NCBI RefSeq assembly: GCF_008831285.2 | Contig: NC_045138.2 | Location: forward strand, 17,145,934-17,209,933 | Origin: Nymphaea colorata | Taxonomy: Eukaryota > Streptophyta > Magnoliopsida > Nymphaeales > Nymphaeaceae | Direction: 5' to 3' | Length of the DNA stretch: 64,000 bases | Shown: positions 1 to 12,436 of the stretch, in pieces | How positions within the stretch are numbered: position 1 is the first letter of the stretch | Layout of the letters: every line of letters begins with the position of its first letter | Position numbers and translations under genes: made by a program | The notes under the pieces: model-generated | What the model was told of the DNA's origin: nothing | Databases searched by the model: none | The model's input: only the letters and a program-made list of their open reading frames with translations

Positions 1-1801
1 GCCTCATGCATACCTCCACAGTTGTTTGTAGATGATTTAATAATAGAATAAGACATAGGATTATGCATTCCAACATATTCCTTGCTGAAGTAAGATACTA
101 AATCTTTATCTAAATGTAATTTAAATTGTATTTCTTTGGTTGTATAAGTGTACAGTACACACTTCATTTATGTGGATCTCACCCTGCCAAGTTGGGAAAA
201 TAATAATTGAATCGGCCCTAGCATGCACAACTTACGATTTTCATGTGGCTTAAAGTTCAAATGCAGGTAAATCTTCCTCTCATACTCATGAATTAAGGGC
301 TTTGGATCTTTCCCAACCTTGAAATAACTGACGATGTTTGGGAGACAGATCAAACCCATTAAAATGATAAGAAATAATGCAAAATACATCTTAAGCAATT
401 ACATTCAACTTACCAGTGGATGCAGTAGCTAGATCCATGCAAAAATAAGCATGTACAATCACATTGTACTGTTGTTTACAAGTTAATTATTGGTACGACA
501 GCTAGTATTTTCTTGAGAATAAATTTGTCCGTCTGTCTATATTCATATTATAGCAACAGCCCATCACCTACCCTGTTCAGCTGTTCTCTTTTCTTTCTTT
601 AATCATGAGACTCAATAACAAGGAGAGGATGTAGATTTGTAAAGTCATGACAATGAAGGGATAAATTCCCTTTAGTACGATTCCAACATCCAGTTCAATG
701 ATGCCAACTACATCATCATATTGCAGCAAGCAAAACAATTTTTCAAATATAAGATTAAAACAGAGACTAAAAAAAATGTGCAGAAATGCCCCCAGAGTTT
801 TTCTTGATTAGCAGCCAAAGTACAAAATACATGAATATAGGGAAGGTAGCAAGCTGAAAGAAGCATTTCGACCTACAATCAGATTCTACAAATTCCAATG
901 TGGCAAAATAAAAACTAATACCAGCATAAATTTACACCTAAAGCATGACCAAATGCACTCCTGCATCTTTAGAGCTACCTGATATTGGTTTCAATTTCTG
1001 GTGATAATGAGATACTACCAACGTATCTCAGACATTATAACGCATTGAAAAAGACAACATGTGCAGATTTTAAAAATAATTCCTTTCATACATATTCTTA
1101 TTTACTTTTGTTTCGTTTATAGGGTAACAAATTGCTTAAGCTTTTGCTTCATTAAACTGAATAACATTGTAAATTCATTCATGACGACCATCAAGATGGA
1201 AACCACAGGAAAAATCCAAAACCATGGAGATCAGATTTCACTCGGCCTAGAACATAGTGAAACATCTTACGAGTAATGCAAGTTTCCCTAGTCAACAGCA
1301 TAGCCATCTCGTGAAGAATCCAAAACGAAGACAAACAAAGCCAAATGGTAGCATGTTCATCACTCCTCCATGCGTCAAGATAATTGATCTTAGAGGTATC
1401 CCGCAAAGTACTAGTGTCAGACCTTATACTGAAACTAATGCAAATACAACAGCTTTATCATATACCGAAACTAGAGTCAGAGCCACCACGTACTAGATTC
1501 GAATCCTATACTGAAACTAATGCAAATACAAGAGATCATCCGATATTCACATCAACGGACAAGCAAAAAAGTTTTTTTTTTCTTATTTGATAGAACACCA
1601 ACAACATTGAAAAGTCACGAAAAGAAAACTAAACTAAAATTCGTTTCCAGCATCCAGATCATTCAACCCAATAGATATAGAACTCACAATGCAGGCAAAC
1701 GAAATCCGCCATAAAAACCAATTATGTGCCCAAGCACCAATTCAAAGGCAACCAGGAGGATGTTTCTCGAACAAATAAAATTTAAGGAAGAGAATGATTA
1801 C
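1..1801. other. AT-rich stretch without recognisable exons
   Basis: This lies downstream (minus-strand sense) of the third RPS15 exon, so it should be RPS15 intron or flanking DNA. I looked on the minus strand for the conserved last uS19 exon and found nothing like it. Short open frames, such as 168-398 minus, show no recognisable family. A short phrase (tatactgaaactaatgcaaa) recurs at about 1425 and 1507, a minor local duplication. No RNA gene or intact transposon was recognised. Confidence 0.5.
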
Positions 1802-2218
1802 CGCTTTGCGCAGTTTCTTGATCAATGCCATCGGCTTCCTCTTCAAACCTCTCTGGAACCTACACATTCATCAAAAAGATGGAAAACCATATAAAAGAGA
1901 GAGAGAGGGGCGTGGAAAACCATATAAAGAGAGAGAGCGAGAGAGAGACACACCGTCTACGAGCCCGGGCATGGAAGAGTTTGACGAGCTCCTCGGTGGG
2001 CATGTCAAGGAGGGCATCCAGATCAACTCCCCTGAAACTGAACTTCTTGAACGTCCTCCTCTTCGGCTGTCCGGCAACCTCCGTCTCGACATCCGCCTGC
2101 GAAAAAAGCCCGAACAAAGATCAACAAAGTCATAGACAAACCCCACAGATGCAAGCAAGAGATTTTAGCGATGCTGGAAACCAAAAACACAATAATTTCG
2201 ACTTCCACCACACACCAT
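1802..2218 (-). CDS. RPS15: 40S ribosomal protein S15 (uS19), 5' part only
   Basis: This encodes the N-terminal half of cytosolic uS19, a small-subunit head protein near the decoding site. Three coding pieces join in frame: 2218-2216 (ATG alone), 2096-1954 and 1859-1802, giving 68 codons. Introns of 119 and 94 nt have GT-AG ends. The joined protein begins [10 protein letters not shown], then carries [22 protein letters not shown] and [16 protein letters not shown], which match plant RPS15 closely. An intron directly after the start codon is common in plant ribosomal protein genes. The frame stops at a donor at 1801/1800 (GTAATC). The remaining roughly 80 residues, which hold most of the conserved uS19 core, are not found between 1801 and 1. 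Either the next intron exceeds 1.8 kb and the gene continues past the window edge, or this is a truncated copy. Identity is strong; function of this copy is unproven. Confidence 0.85.
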
Positions 2219-2330
2219 GGCTTGAATCGACAGCGAAGCGGCAAAACCCTAGATCTGTATCGGCGGAGCTCCAAAAGAACGCTAGGGTTTCAGGGAAGGG
2301 CGACAATAGAGACTATATATAGTCGACAGG
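2219..2330 (-). promoter_or_regulatory. RPS15 promoter and leader with TATA box and telo-box motifs
   Basis: Upstream of the ATG on the minus strand lies a palindromic TATA element (TATATATA, about 2314-2321). A telo-box-like AAACCCTAG lies on the minus strand at 2282-2290, and its inverse CTAGGGTTT at 2244-2252. Telo-boxes in the leader or promoter are a known hallmark of plant ribosomal protein genes. Spacing suggests transcription starting near 2285. Motifs are seen directly; the start site is inferred. Confidence 0.6.
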
Positions 2331-3242
2331 AAGCAAATGTATTTTGCGAGTACTTCGCGTCTCCCGCGTGTAAGCGATAGGCTGCACGCTCGCAAAAGTT
2401 TTTATATCGTCGTCGATATTTTTAAAATATCGCTAAGCTTGTGTGATTCAAATGTGGAGTTTAAAACGAAATATTAACAAGTTAAAAAAAAAAAGTTTTT
2501 TTGTTTTCCGAACTTTTTCGAATCACAATTATTCACAATTTCTTCTTATGCAGAAAGCCCAAATTCTTCGAAAAGTGTTCCCATGCAATATTCTTATGGA
2601 GTTCGGATTTATGGTGATACTGATACATGGGATAAGGTCTCGATGCACCGATATATTTGGAAAGAAAAAGTTAACGATAAATTGAAGTATCTTGGTTTTG
2701 GTTTTAGACCTACATTTTTTGGAAATATGATACCCAAATCGTTTCAAACGCACAAGGGCTTGTTTGATATTTAAAAGTGTCCTCCATGGATGTGTTTGCT
2801 TCCAAGATCAAGTGATTCCATGTGTCCTTCAAGGGTGTGTTTGTTTTCAAGAACAAGGGATTTCGAATGGGTGTGTTTCCAAGATCAAGGGATCTGAAAT
2901 CCGTATTGACTTAAAATGTGATTTTAGATTACCTCAGCTCATCAATTTAACAAATGCGTTTTAAAAAGATATTTGACAGCAATAACAATTTATTACTGTT
3001 TCATAAATGTGTCTTAAAGGCTAAGGCCCTTCATGTTTAATAAAAAAAAAAAAAAGTAAAACCTTAATAGGCTTTTTAAGATTTTTGTAGCTATGTTTGA
3101 ATGGCTCTTCTATGGCACCGACTTCTCATCTTCAAATAGATGACTATTTAATTACCCCTTAACATTGGCTAGATTACTTTCATTGGGATCAAAGGTTGTC
3201 ATGTGGTTATTGGCTAGGTTTACTTTCATTGGAACCAAAAGG

Positions 3243-3424
3243 CAGGGGCAGAACCATAAATTTTTCATGTGAAGGCTAAATTAAAGTTTTTAAATTTTTA
3301 CAAATGTTAATTTTCAAAAAATTTATATAAAATAAGTAGAATTTTCTAAAATTTACATGTAAATTTAAAAAAAAAAAAAAGTTGAGCCATGGCCCATGCA
3401 GGCCCTCCCTTGACTCTGCCCGTG
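3243..3424. repeat. hAT-type MITE, diverged copy
   Basis: The ends read CAGGGGCAGA at the left and CTCTGCCCGTG at the right, imperfect inverted termini shared with the copies at 10308 and 55429. The AT-rich interior carries a poly(A) run and a GGCCCATGCAGGCC segment comparable to the GGCC-rich end of the other copies. No clear target-site duplication remains, which suggests an old insertion. Confidence 0.55.
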
Positions 3425-4818
3425 CTATCAAGTGACTCTAGTGCCTCAGGCATGACATGCAAACCATGGTGAAGTGTTGGGTAAAGTGCACCTCACCGTG
3501 ACGCATTTTTGTACTGTTATCTACCAGCTAATAAGAAGGTCAAAGCCTCCATCCTTTTGTCGAGAGCATTAGACATGCTTTTGATACCTTATAATGCAAC
3601 TTTAAAAGGTTTTAAAGATAAATACATACACACATATATATATATATATAGGTATATAACATTGTATTTTATGTCACTTTCTTAAACCTTGCTTTTCTGC
3701 CTCAGGATATTCTTGCTCTATTGCTTCAAGAAAAGGTTCCATTCTCAAAATTAGACTCGCTCCTTCATCGAATGTTTGCGACCACTCACCAATATATATT
3801 CAATCAAACTCCCCAAATGCTACAACCGTTGCATTCTGATGTTTTGAACTTCAGAAATTTCTGAGGTTGGCAACAAGTCAACCACATGAAGAATACTTCC
3901 TGTTTAGTATTCTTCATGTTTACATGCGTGTTATTCTTGTTTAGTCCCCACTCTTAGGCAGCCTTTGCGGCCAGTCACAACTTCAAGGCAATGAATATCT
4001 CTCTCATTCCAATTTCCTAACTTCAAAAATAACAACTTTATTAACAAAAAATTTATCTTAATTCTCAAAGTACTCTTTCTCAATAAGTTCATCACTATGC
4101 TAGACACAATCTGTCATACTTAAATATAATCCTATCTAGCTTTTATCCCTAATTTAAATTCATGGTAGGAGCAGCTTCCTCATACACATGATCATCAAAT
4201 GGTTATGTATATATATATATATATAATGAAAGCGATGCACAGTAATTTATAACTCTATTAATGAGCATTATCTCTAATGATAAAGAAAAAAAAAACATTT
4301 GTTGTATAACTGAAAGTTTTGGAAGAGAAAATAGACAAGATTGATCTAAGTAAGCAAAACCAACCCATGCAGATCTTTCTAACGAAATTACAAGGAATTT
4401 TTTTTACCAAAACAATATTTTTTCCAACACATATTAAAATTATTTGATCATGAATCTTAAGCTTCAATGCCTCTAGGCCAATGACCCACATAAACAGCTC
4501 ACCTCGCCCTGATGCCTTTATGCCTCTTAACAAACATCGCACACGGCAGTGCATTTCAGTCATCAGCTAAAATTTACTCCCAAGGTTTACATTTCGTTTT
4601 ACCGTCTTTACAAAACATTGTTACTTGTTCTATTCTTAATGTATCAAATCATCTATTAGAATTTGATGCATATCCAAAACAAGTTTGCTTAGTCTAAAGT
4701 ACATAATTTTGTTGGACTTTGTAGGCAGTGAAAAAACTGGTACAATCACACATTTCAAGCCCAGTTTGATGAATAAAATGTTTATATCTTTGGTTTTCAA
4801 GTTTGTTTTTTTTTTGTC

Positions 4819-5030
4819 GGTTGTTTGGCAAATGAAACACTTTGTGATTGTGAGTGTTTTATAAATTATGAACACCTAGTTTTAGCATTATATGGATCTA
4901 CCCCAATCTGAGGTAAATTCATTGGTCTTTTAATAAGTATAATACTTTGTGAGTGTTCCATGAATCTGTTTCAAAGATTTAAGTATATTTATGAATATCT
5001 AGTTTTAGTGTCTCAACTGCCAAACAACTC
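4819..5030. repeat. MITE with GTTGTTTGGCA terminal inverted repeats
   Basis: The left end gttgtttggca and the right end tgccaaacaac are exact inverted termini. The interior contains recurring phrases (gtgttccatgaatctg, ggatctaccccaatctgagg) seen again at about 11364, 17225, 25750 and 41374. No autonomous element or transposase is present. The target-site duplication is unclear. Confidence 0.6.
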
Positions 5031-6410
5031 CTAACATTGTTGTCTCGATCCTCTCTCAAATACATAAACTCAAGACAATCAACCTTTGTGAATGAATGAT
5101 TACCTACAGGAGATCTCATGAAATAAGTTAATTGTGCCATTATATCGTGAGATATTGTGAAAAAAACTTAATTTTCTCCAATTCAATTTTTAATTTTGTA
5201 AATCCTTTACTATAACATTGTTTACTTGATGGAAAAGAGCAGATCAGATGATGGGGCTGGAAAGATTTGTGTGGAGTTTCAAAGATTTGTACTTCACGGC
5301 CTACTCCAAGACCACCTTTTGGTTTGCCCTTCCTTGTTGGAGAGTATTTCATTTGGTTACATAGCAAATTATGTACCTTAGTACTAAACTCATTAACTTC
5401 TTTTAATTTGAATGTCTTTGCATAATTCAACTAGCCAAGGCAAACAAAATATTTGTGCCTTAAAATGACCTACAAATATCTTATTTTACATCAATATCTA
5501 AGGTTGAGTAAGATGAAACTAAATAATGTAATATGAGATTTAGCTAACAAAATTGCAAAATTTTTATAGATATCTGCATTCACTTATCCTTTACAAGTAG
5601 TTTTGAAAAAGTTATAGAGAATCAACAACATTCAAAGGAATTTGGCTTTCATCAAACACAAAAAAGGAAGTGACAATTCTATGTGAAGAACAAGTAATCG
5701 ACATGCTAATAAGCTGAACTTCTAGCATAGTGCACCCATATCAACTTGTTATTCAAATTCAATGATTCTCACGAACAAAAAAACATCAGAATTAATCTTA
5801 GCTCTTGTTAAAGAGAACTAAGATCAATAACCATAAGGAAAGATATCAAAATCAAGCATATGAAGTCTTCCCTTTGAAAGAAAACCAATCTTCATGATGA
5901 TCAAACTATCACACCAAAACATGTGTCACCTCTATCACCTTCAAACACAAACTAATCAATCAAAACCCAACCACATTCCCAAATTTTCACATCATAGTCA
6001 CTGAAAAACTAATCTTACATCATCCAAGATCAACAAAACTGATTGAAAAGCCAAATTTATGGACTAGAAGGATCAAAATATCTACTACTCTCCAAAAGAT
6101 GGAGTTCCAGACCAATGTCACTTCCATCCCTTTTATCTCCCCAATCCTTGATCCAAACCAAGCGATCAAGCACTCATTGGAAAGCTAAGGTCCTAACCTA
6201 AATACCCAAAAAGGTATCAAGCCAAATGACAAAGATAAGCCCAAGTTAGACCTAAGTAAAGTGAGTTGAGAAACACACCCAACCCACCCCCAACAATGGA
6301 CCCTAAAGCCACCCCCCACAAGTGGACCATTATGGGCCGTCGATAATTCCGAATCCGATGGCCCACATTCAAAATTTTCAAGGGCAGAGATCCGGGTGAA
6401 ATATCTCTGG

Positions 6411-6584
6411 ACCAATCAGAATGCTCCTTTTCGTTGCCGTTCCTCTCCCCGTCGTGATATAAAATCCCTACCGTCGTCATCGTGCTCCGCCATCCGCGAT
6501 TCCATCCTCCTCATTCTCCTGTTACTTATCTGCGCCTGCTCTCGGATTTCCTGCTTCAGTTTCCGGCAACGTTTCTCTCTGAAA
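6411..6584 (+). promoter_or_regulatory. Histone H1 promoter and 5' leader
   Basis: A CCAAT box sits at 6412-6416 (accaatcag) and a TATA box at about 6456-6465 (gatataaaat). On the complementary strand around 6492-6500 is CGCGGATg, a 7-of-8 match to the plant histone octamer CGCGGATC, though it lies downstream of the TATA box. Transcription probably begins near 6490, giving a leader of roughly 95 nt. Confidence 0.55.
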
Positions 6585-7942
6585 ATGGCTCCCGCAGAAG
6601 GCACCGACGTCGCGGCTCCGGCTGCTGATACCGCTCCCGCACAAGCAGCGGAGAAATCCAAGGTTAAGAAGGCGAAGAAGCCCGCCGCTGCCAAGGAGGC
6701 CAAACCGAAGAAGGCTTCGGCTTCTAAGGGCTCCAAAGCCCCCCTGTCTCACCCCTCCTACTATGAGGTAGATCTCAATCTTCAGTTTCGTGTAAGTTCA
6801 TTGTATGTAGTTTGTCGTTTGACTGTGGGTGGTTTTATTTCGGTGTTGTACTGCTTTGGGATATTTTCCCGTTTTGGTTTAGTTGATTTTGTTTGCGTTT
6901 GTGGTAGCCTCTTGAGATGCCACTCTCTTGTTTTGAGTTCATTTTCTCTGGTTTTCTATTTCATTTTAGGGTTCTTCTTTGTACCCTTTTCTCTTATTAA
7001 GTCATCTTACTTAAACTTATGGTTTTGCGTTACAAGTATTAAAAGTTTGTTGAGTTTCGGTTTTGTCCGATTGATGAACCGTTACGGGGACTGTTTTGTT
7101 ATAGTCTCTGCAATCATTTGCGGAATTTGATCCACTTGCACGATCTCCATTAACTATCCGAGACACCCATTTTCGGTTTTCATTCAGTTTCTTCATTTTC
7201 TATTGCTAAGGTCTTTGCTGCGAATCATGTCTTCGGATGACTTTTGGTTTTTGTTCATACCCGTCTCTGGTTTCCAGAGTTCATTTTCTTTGGTTATTTG
7301 ATCTTCACTACGAGTTACATTAGATTCTCATTTTTTTTTGTTGACGATCATTGTTTGGACTATTTGAACGCACAGATGGTCGTAGAAGCGATCAATGCTA
7401 GGAAGGATAGAAAGGGAACAAGCCAGTACGCGATTGCCAAGTTCATGGAAGACAAAAGGAAGGACCAACTGCCCTCGAACTTCCGCAAGTTACTTCTTGT
7501 TCAATTGAGGAAGCTCGTCTCTCAAGGCAAGCTGGCGAAGATTAAGAACTCCTTCAAGGTGCCCGCCGCAGAGAAGCCCGCGAAGCCTGTCGCCCCTTCG
7601 AAGAAGCCTGCCGTTGCAGCGAAGCCGAAGGCCCCAAAGGCTGCAGCAAAGCCTAAACCAAAGGCTGTTGGAGCAGTAAAATCAAAGCCAAAGGCTTCCG
7701 GTGCTGCGAAGCCCAAACCAAAGGCTGCCACCGTGAAGAAACCGGCAGGTGCAGTGGCCAAGAAACCCGCTGCTAAAGTGGCCAAGACGTCTGCCAAGTC
7801 CTCTCCTGGAGCAAAAAAGCCAGTCAAGAAGACCATGGCGAAGAAGCCGTCGGCGGCGAAAGTTGTGAAGGCAAAGAAGCCGAAAAGTTTGAAGGCAGCA
7901 AAGCCGAAGAAGGTGACGGCGGCTAAGAAGGGGGCCAAGTGA
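6585..7942 (+). CDS. Linker histone H1
   Basis: Linker histone that binds nucleosome entry/exit DNA and compacts chromatin in the nucleus. The exons are 6585-6767 and 7376-7942. The single 608-nt phase-0 intron (GTAGAT...CACAG) joins to a 249-residue protein. Residues 1-53 form an Ala/Lys/Pro-rich tail. Residues about 54-122 are the winged-helix H1/H5 globular domain, starting SHPSYYE, then YAIAKFMEDK, LPSNFRKLLL, and ending GKLAKIKNSFK. Residues 123-249 are a very basic Lys/Ala/Pro tail with repeated AKPKPKA units. The intron falls at the start of the globular domain, between Glu61 and Met62. Length and layout fit plant H1. The start is the first ATG in the leader consistent with a normal N-terminus; the frame is open further upstream but in 5'-UTR-like sequence. 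Open frames on the opposite strand of exon 2 are composition shadows. Confidence 0.95.
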
Positions 7943-9766
7943 GCTAACAGCTGCGGTAGATAGTTTGGTAGATAAGTAGATCTTGTACATTTTTTCAGGA
8001 TCTATAGTTATATGAAAATTTCATCTTCTTTTCTGGTGTGTTTGTATAAGAATTTAATCTCCTCTTTCCCTCTCTCTGGCTCGACGTTGTGAGATGGTTT
8101 TTGCACGGTAGTGATGATGGTATTTCCGATCATCGTTGTATCTGACGAGGATGTTCTAAAAATTTATATTGAATGTTGACGGTTTGTTTTAGTCGTTTTG
8201 CCTTCGGTGGATTTTCATTTCTGTTCTTGGTGATCATCCTGTGTTTTAAGCAAACTCATCTTTGCCCTGTCATTGATGATTCATACCTGGTTGCGGTTTG
8301 ATTCTACTACTAAGTCTTCCAGATTAATTCTTGATGTAAACTTATCAGTTAAATGGATTAGTTATTTTTAAAAGCCAATACAAAGTTGATATAGTTTGAG
8401 AAGATACCCAATACTTATGTGGACACAAACTACCCCATGGTTGTTGTTCTCCATTAACAAGTTTGTCTATTCTACGAAGACCAACATCAGAAAATTTGCA
8501 GAAAAAAACTTCTGGTCCAAGTCCGATTTTGAGATCAGATGAAGTTGCAAAGGTAATGACGATAAGCAGTGATGTGGCATTTTTTTTTTAAAAAATGTCG
8601 ACGTTAGTTGCTACTATACGATAGATTGTGCAAGAGGAGAAAGGAATCGCCAAAAAGGAGAATATTTGGGAGTTGATTTTCCACGTTCATTGACAGTGAT
8701 GTGGGTCATGTGGTATTTTTTTCTCTCTCGATCCAGTTCCACGCACGGAGAGGTGATCTCGTTTTCCAATTTTCTGGTTTTCGAAATTTCCCGATAACGT
8801 CATGCATCTGTTTAAGCCCAAGTGGGTTTTTGAGATCTCTCGATTATCATCTCCATATATCAAAAAGCAGAAAAGTCGAGGAAGTTCTCAGGCCGGTTTA
8901 AATACAGCTTGGTCAAATACGGCGTATCTTATAAAATTTAAATCTCGAAAACCATTATCTTGTGAATGATGCGTGCACAACTGAATGCCTTGAGAGTATC
9001 AATCTGGACCCAAAAAAAAAAAAAAAAGAAGGGTTAGAGGGAAAACTACAGTCATCAACTAGATTTTTTCCTTGAAAAAATTACAGTGACACCTAAAAAG
9101 TTTATGAGTAAAAGAACCACGTATAGTCTTCTTATATCCGGAAAAGGACACCTATGTTTTCCTTCTAATAGTCAATAAAAAATCATAAGTTTGTTTTTGA
9201 AAATTTAATTGTTAAATGAACAAAAAATTTAGCATTTTAGTCGCTGGAAAATAGTATGAATAGAAAGCTTTAAATAAAATTAGGTTTTCTCTGAAGAACT
9301 TCCTAAGACTAACAAAAAAATCACGTAAACATTGTTAGAAACAATAGAAAAACGAGGTTATTTTTATATAATTAAACATGTCATTTGATATATTCGACAC
9401 ATTGTCATTATTAAGTGTATTTTGATCATTAAATCACATTAAAAGAAGTTAGTTTGTAGGAAAGTAGTTGCTTTTAATTAATAATCCAAAGCTTAAATGT
9501 CCTTTAACAATAAGAAAAGTTAGATTATTTCAAATTTTGGGTGCTTGACGAGGAGAACCACCTTTATCACCGATCATGCCTTGTCTGACGTGAGCAAGAA
9601 AAGCAAGCTCTTAATTGTTGTGCATGTTCATCGAAGAAAATGGATTGACGAGTAAATATTATAAAACATTATGGGTAAATAGTTTTTTTTTTTTTTAAAT
9701 TTTCAAATTATAGCTGCATGGAGAATAACGTATATTAAAAAAGAAAAGTCAAAATGATCTACCCGT
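7943..9766. other. Spacer downstream of histone H1
   Basis: The first 100-150 bases are probably the H1 3' UTR. The remainder is AT-rich with poly(A)/poly(T) runs (for example near 9010 and 9680). No gene, RNA gene or structured repeat was recognised. Confidence 0.5.
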
Positions 9767-9949
9767 CAGTAGCGGAGCTACATATAGGTTGGTGTGGACA
9801 GTTTTAACCACGCCAACAATAAATTTTTTAATTATTTTTACATATTTTTATATAGATGTCTTATAATTATTTACTTATTTATATATCTTTTATAAATGAG
9901 AATTTTTACAACTGTGTTTAATAGCAAAAAATTTCTGGCTCCGCTACTG
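9767..9949. repeat. hAT-type MITE with near-intact target-site duplication
   Basis: Terminal inverted repeats CAGTAGCGGAGC and its complement (gctccgctactg) bound a 183-bp AT-rich interior with no coding capacity. The flanks are ctacccgt on the left and ctacttgt on the right, a 6-of-8 match to an 8-bp duplication as expected for hAT insertion. Confidence 0.7.
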
Positions 9950-10148
9950 CTACTTGTCCCTACATGCAAAAGAGTTTGATAGAACGAGGATAACTGGTAT
10001 GCCCAGTGCGCCCATAGGTGCCGCTCAACCCAAAGCAACGTCTCCTTATACCAAGAATGAAGTGCCTTGGGGAATTGAACATGGAACATGCCTACACCAA
10101 ACCAAACCCGCCTTCCCAATTACACTGTACATTATTTGGCCTGCCCGA

Positions 10149-10175
10149 AGAGAGAGAGAGAGAGAGAGAGAGAGA
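10149..10175. repeat. (GA)n microsatellite
   Basis: About 13 uninterrupted GA dinucleotides in intergenic DNA just left of the MITE at 10308. No associated gene is evident. Confidence 0.9.
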
Positions 10176-10307
10176 ACAAACGTTCAAGAGCACCAGGCTG
10201 ATGTTTGGATCTCGAAAAAGAAATTGAACCCATGCAACAAGTATGTACTGAAGAAAGGTTCAGCTGCAGGAAGAAGGCGAAGATGAATGGAACAACAACG
10301 GTAGATG

Positions 10308-10504
10308 CAGGGGCAGAGCTGGGATTTTCTTCAGGGGTGGGCCGACAGTCCAACCTCTGGATCCGGGTAGGGCCAAATTCAATTCAAATCCAAAAAATAC
10401 ATGACCTAATTAGAAAATCTTATTTTTTTCAATGTAATTTTTTTGTTTTACATTGGCCAGGGTGGGGCCATGGCTTAGGCGGCCCCCCCCTCCCTCCGCC
10501 CCAG
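10308..10504. repeat. hAT-type MITE with perfect 8-bp target-site duplication
   Basis: The element begins CAGGGGCAGAGCTGG and ends CCCTCCGCCCCAG. It is flanked on both sides by the identical octamer ggtagatg (10300-10307 and 10505-10512). The interior has a GGGTAGGGCCAAATT phrase and a GC-rich end. A closely related element in inverted orientation lies at 55429-55647. Termini plus an 8-bp duplication indicate a non-autonomous hAT-superfamily element. Confidence 0.85.
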
Positions 10505-10512
10505 GGTAGATG

Positions 10513-12436
10513 GATGATCTAACGACTTGCAGACAGATTTCAACTTTCAAGGGGTTGGCCTGTTCGCTTCTCCTTACACTAACTCTGGACAATGGTAAGG
10601 GAAAGATATGGAACAGTCCAGAGGTCAATTGGGATCCTCTGCCAGGTCATGTAATCAGAGTTTAATACTCTAATTTTGCTTTAATAAAGGTCGGGGGTCT
10701 AACACCATGCGCATGCACCGAAGAAGGGTCTGAGGTATTTTTGAAATTTTTTATAAAATATTTTAGGCTTCAAAATTTTTTACAATTCTTTTTTATCATT
10801 CTAAAAGGTTTCTTTTTTATCAGAACAGAGTTATTTTGGTCATTATACACTCCCGTGCACAATTTTAGTCATGCATAAAATTGTGCACATAACCAGCTTC
10901 ACCGGAAAAGCACTTTCCATTTTCATCCAACAATTGGTGTCGTAGTGGCCTCTCTTTGAGGTGGTGGAATGAACAACTAGTTCTAAAAAAAACAGGAATT
11001 TTGCTAAACAATGTTGTTAGGATCAGCCGGAATCAACCAATTCTACTAAATATGGCAAATAGATTGGGTGCCATGCATGAGGTTTCAATTATTTTGAAGA
11101 CATCTTAAAAAGTTTTTGTACTTTAATTATTTTCTAAAATATTTTGAAGATATCTTAAAAAGTTTTGCACTTTAACTCTTTTCAAAAATTGATTTTTTTA
11201 ACATTTTTGTGATTCACTAAGATCTAACTGGTTTCTGTTGTGGTTTCATCATTGTAATCCTTCACCTTCCATCCCAAAGATTATTGTTGAAATCTGAATT
11301 TGAAAGATAGCAAAATAGATAATTGCAAGTACTTCAGCAAATTTCAAATTAGATCTTTTATTAGGGGTCATTTGGCAGTTGGAACACTTTGTGAGTGATC
11401 CATGAATCTACCCCAAAGATTGGACAAATTCATCAAACACTAAAATATAAGTGCCCATGAATCTGTCTTAATCTTTGAGGCAAATTCATTCAACACAGAT
11501 AAAATAGTGCACGTTTTGTAAGCTGCGATCTAGGCTACAAAAACGATAAGTTGATATATTTCACGCCCTCGTGGTTTGAATAGGCACCTATCTTTTGCAC
11601 TAGAGAAATCAGAATATAAATGGAATCAAAATAGTACTAGTATCCTAGTTATAGAAGGATTTTCATTCTAGCTACCAATCCATATCCAAATTAATGAGGC
11701 AATAAACCAACAAAAAGAAAAAAAGTAAGGATTAGTTAGTACATATATGTACTTGCTTAATTTGGAGCGATTTCCTTGAGATGGTATTGCATCTATAATG
11801 TCTAAATTGGGCCAATTTCTCCACTATAAATCTAATAGCCTAACCCTTCTCTACACAACACCTCTTCCTCTTTTTGCTTTTATGATATGAATAAGCTTTC
11901 TTTAGCATTTTTTAGGTGAGGTATTTCTCTGTGTTCCATTCTTTCCTTTGTTTTCCTTTCAATGATATCCAGGACAGTTAAAATCATTGCTTTCTGTATG
12001 CATCTCCAGTACTTTTTTTCCCTACCCTATGAAATGTTCAACCCTGTACATACAAAGCATTCAAATTATGCAATTTGCAAGATAAAACATGATATGACAT
12101 GAATATTTTCATTCCCCAGGGCCCATGGTTTGAATTAACAAAATTTCGCCATATTGCCGTCTTTTTACTGAAAGAACAATGTCTTTTATCAATTAAAAAA
12201 AGAGCAGTTTTTTGTGCAAAATTGTAGTTTTTGAGAATATTTTACTATTCAAGCAGGCCATAGACATTTTCCTTATGATATGAATAGAGAAGAAATCAAC
12301 CCCTCCTGTAAGTCTGACGAAGGCTGTACATGTCAGGACGTCGTCTTGAAGTCCAAATATGCATGAAGATACCCTGGTCTAAAATATAGGTACAAAATAT
12401 AAAAATTATTACACAAGCTTAGATTATCTAGATAAA
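10513..12436. other. Intergenic spacer
   Basis: No coding exon was recognised. A diverged repeat carrying the catgaatctaccccaaag phrase lies at about 11364-11510. Near 11823 there is a promoter-like arrangement: ctataaatct followed about 30 nt later by a C/A-rich, T/C-rich stretch. It might drive transcription into the inverted repeat at 12437. That is inference only. Confidence 0.4.
11364..11510. repeat. Diverged member of the palindromic MITE family
   Basis: Contains catttggcagttggaacac at its left side and the internal phrases gtgatccatgaatctacccc and atctttgaggcaaattcatt, shared with copies at 4819 and 41374. The right end is not clearly defined. Confidence 0.5.

Larger units (their letters stand above)
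2331..6400. other. Intergenic spacer, RPS15 to H1, repeat-rich
   Basis: No gene is supported here. The spacer holds three diverged copies of a short phrase around tttccaagatcaagggat at about 2790-2900, a hAT-type MITE at 3243-3424, short AT microsatellites near 3640 and 4205, and a MITE with GTTGTTTGGCA termini at about 4819-5030. Open frames at 4258-4563 and 5140-5430 (minus) have no recognisable homologues. Confidence 0.5.

Noticed and set aside
168-398. A 76-codon minus-strand frame with a hydrophobic N-terminus
   Set aside because: It might be the missing RPS15 exon by position, but shows no uS19 motif; no other family recognised.
7522-7938. A 138-codon minus-strand frame rich in Phe, Ala and Gly
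   Set aside because: It is the exact antisense of the lysine/alanine-rich H1 tail; AAG and GCC codons read backwards give Leu/Phe and Gly. Composition shadow only.
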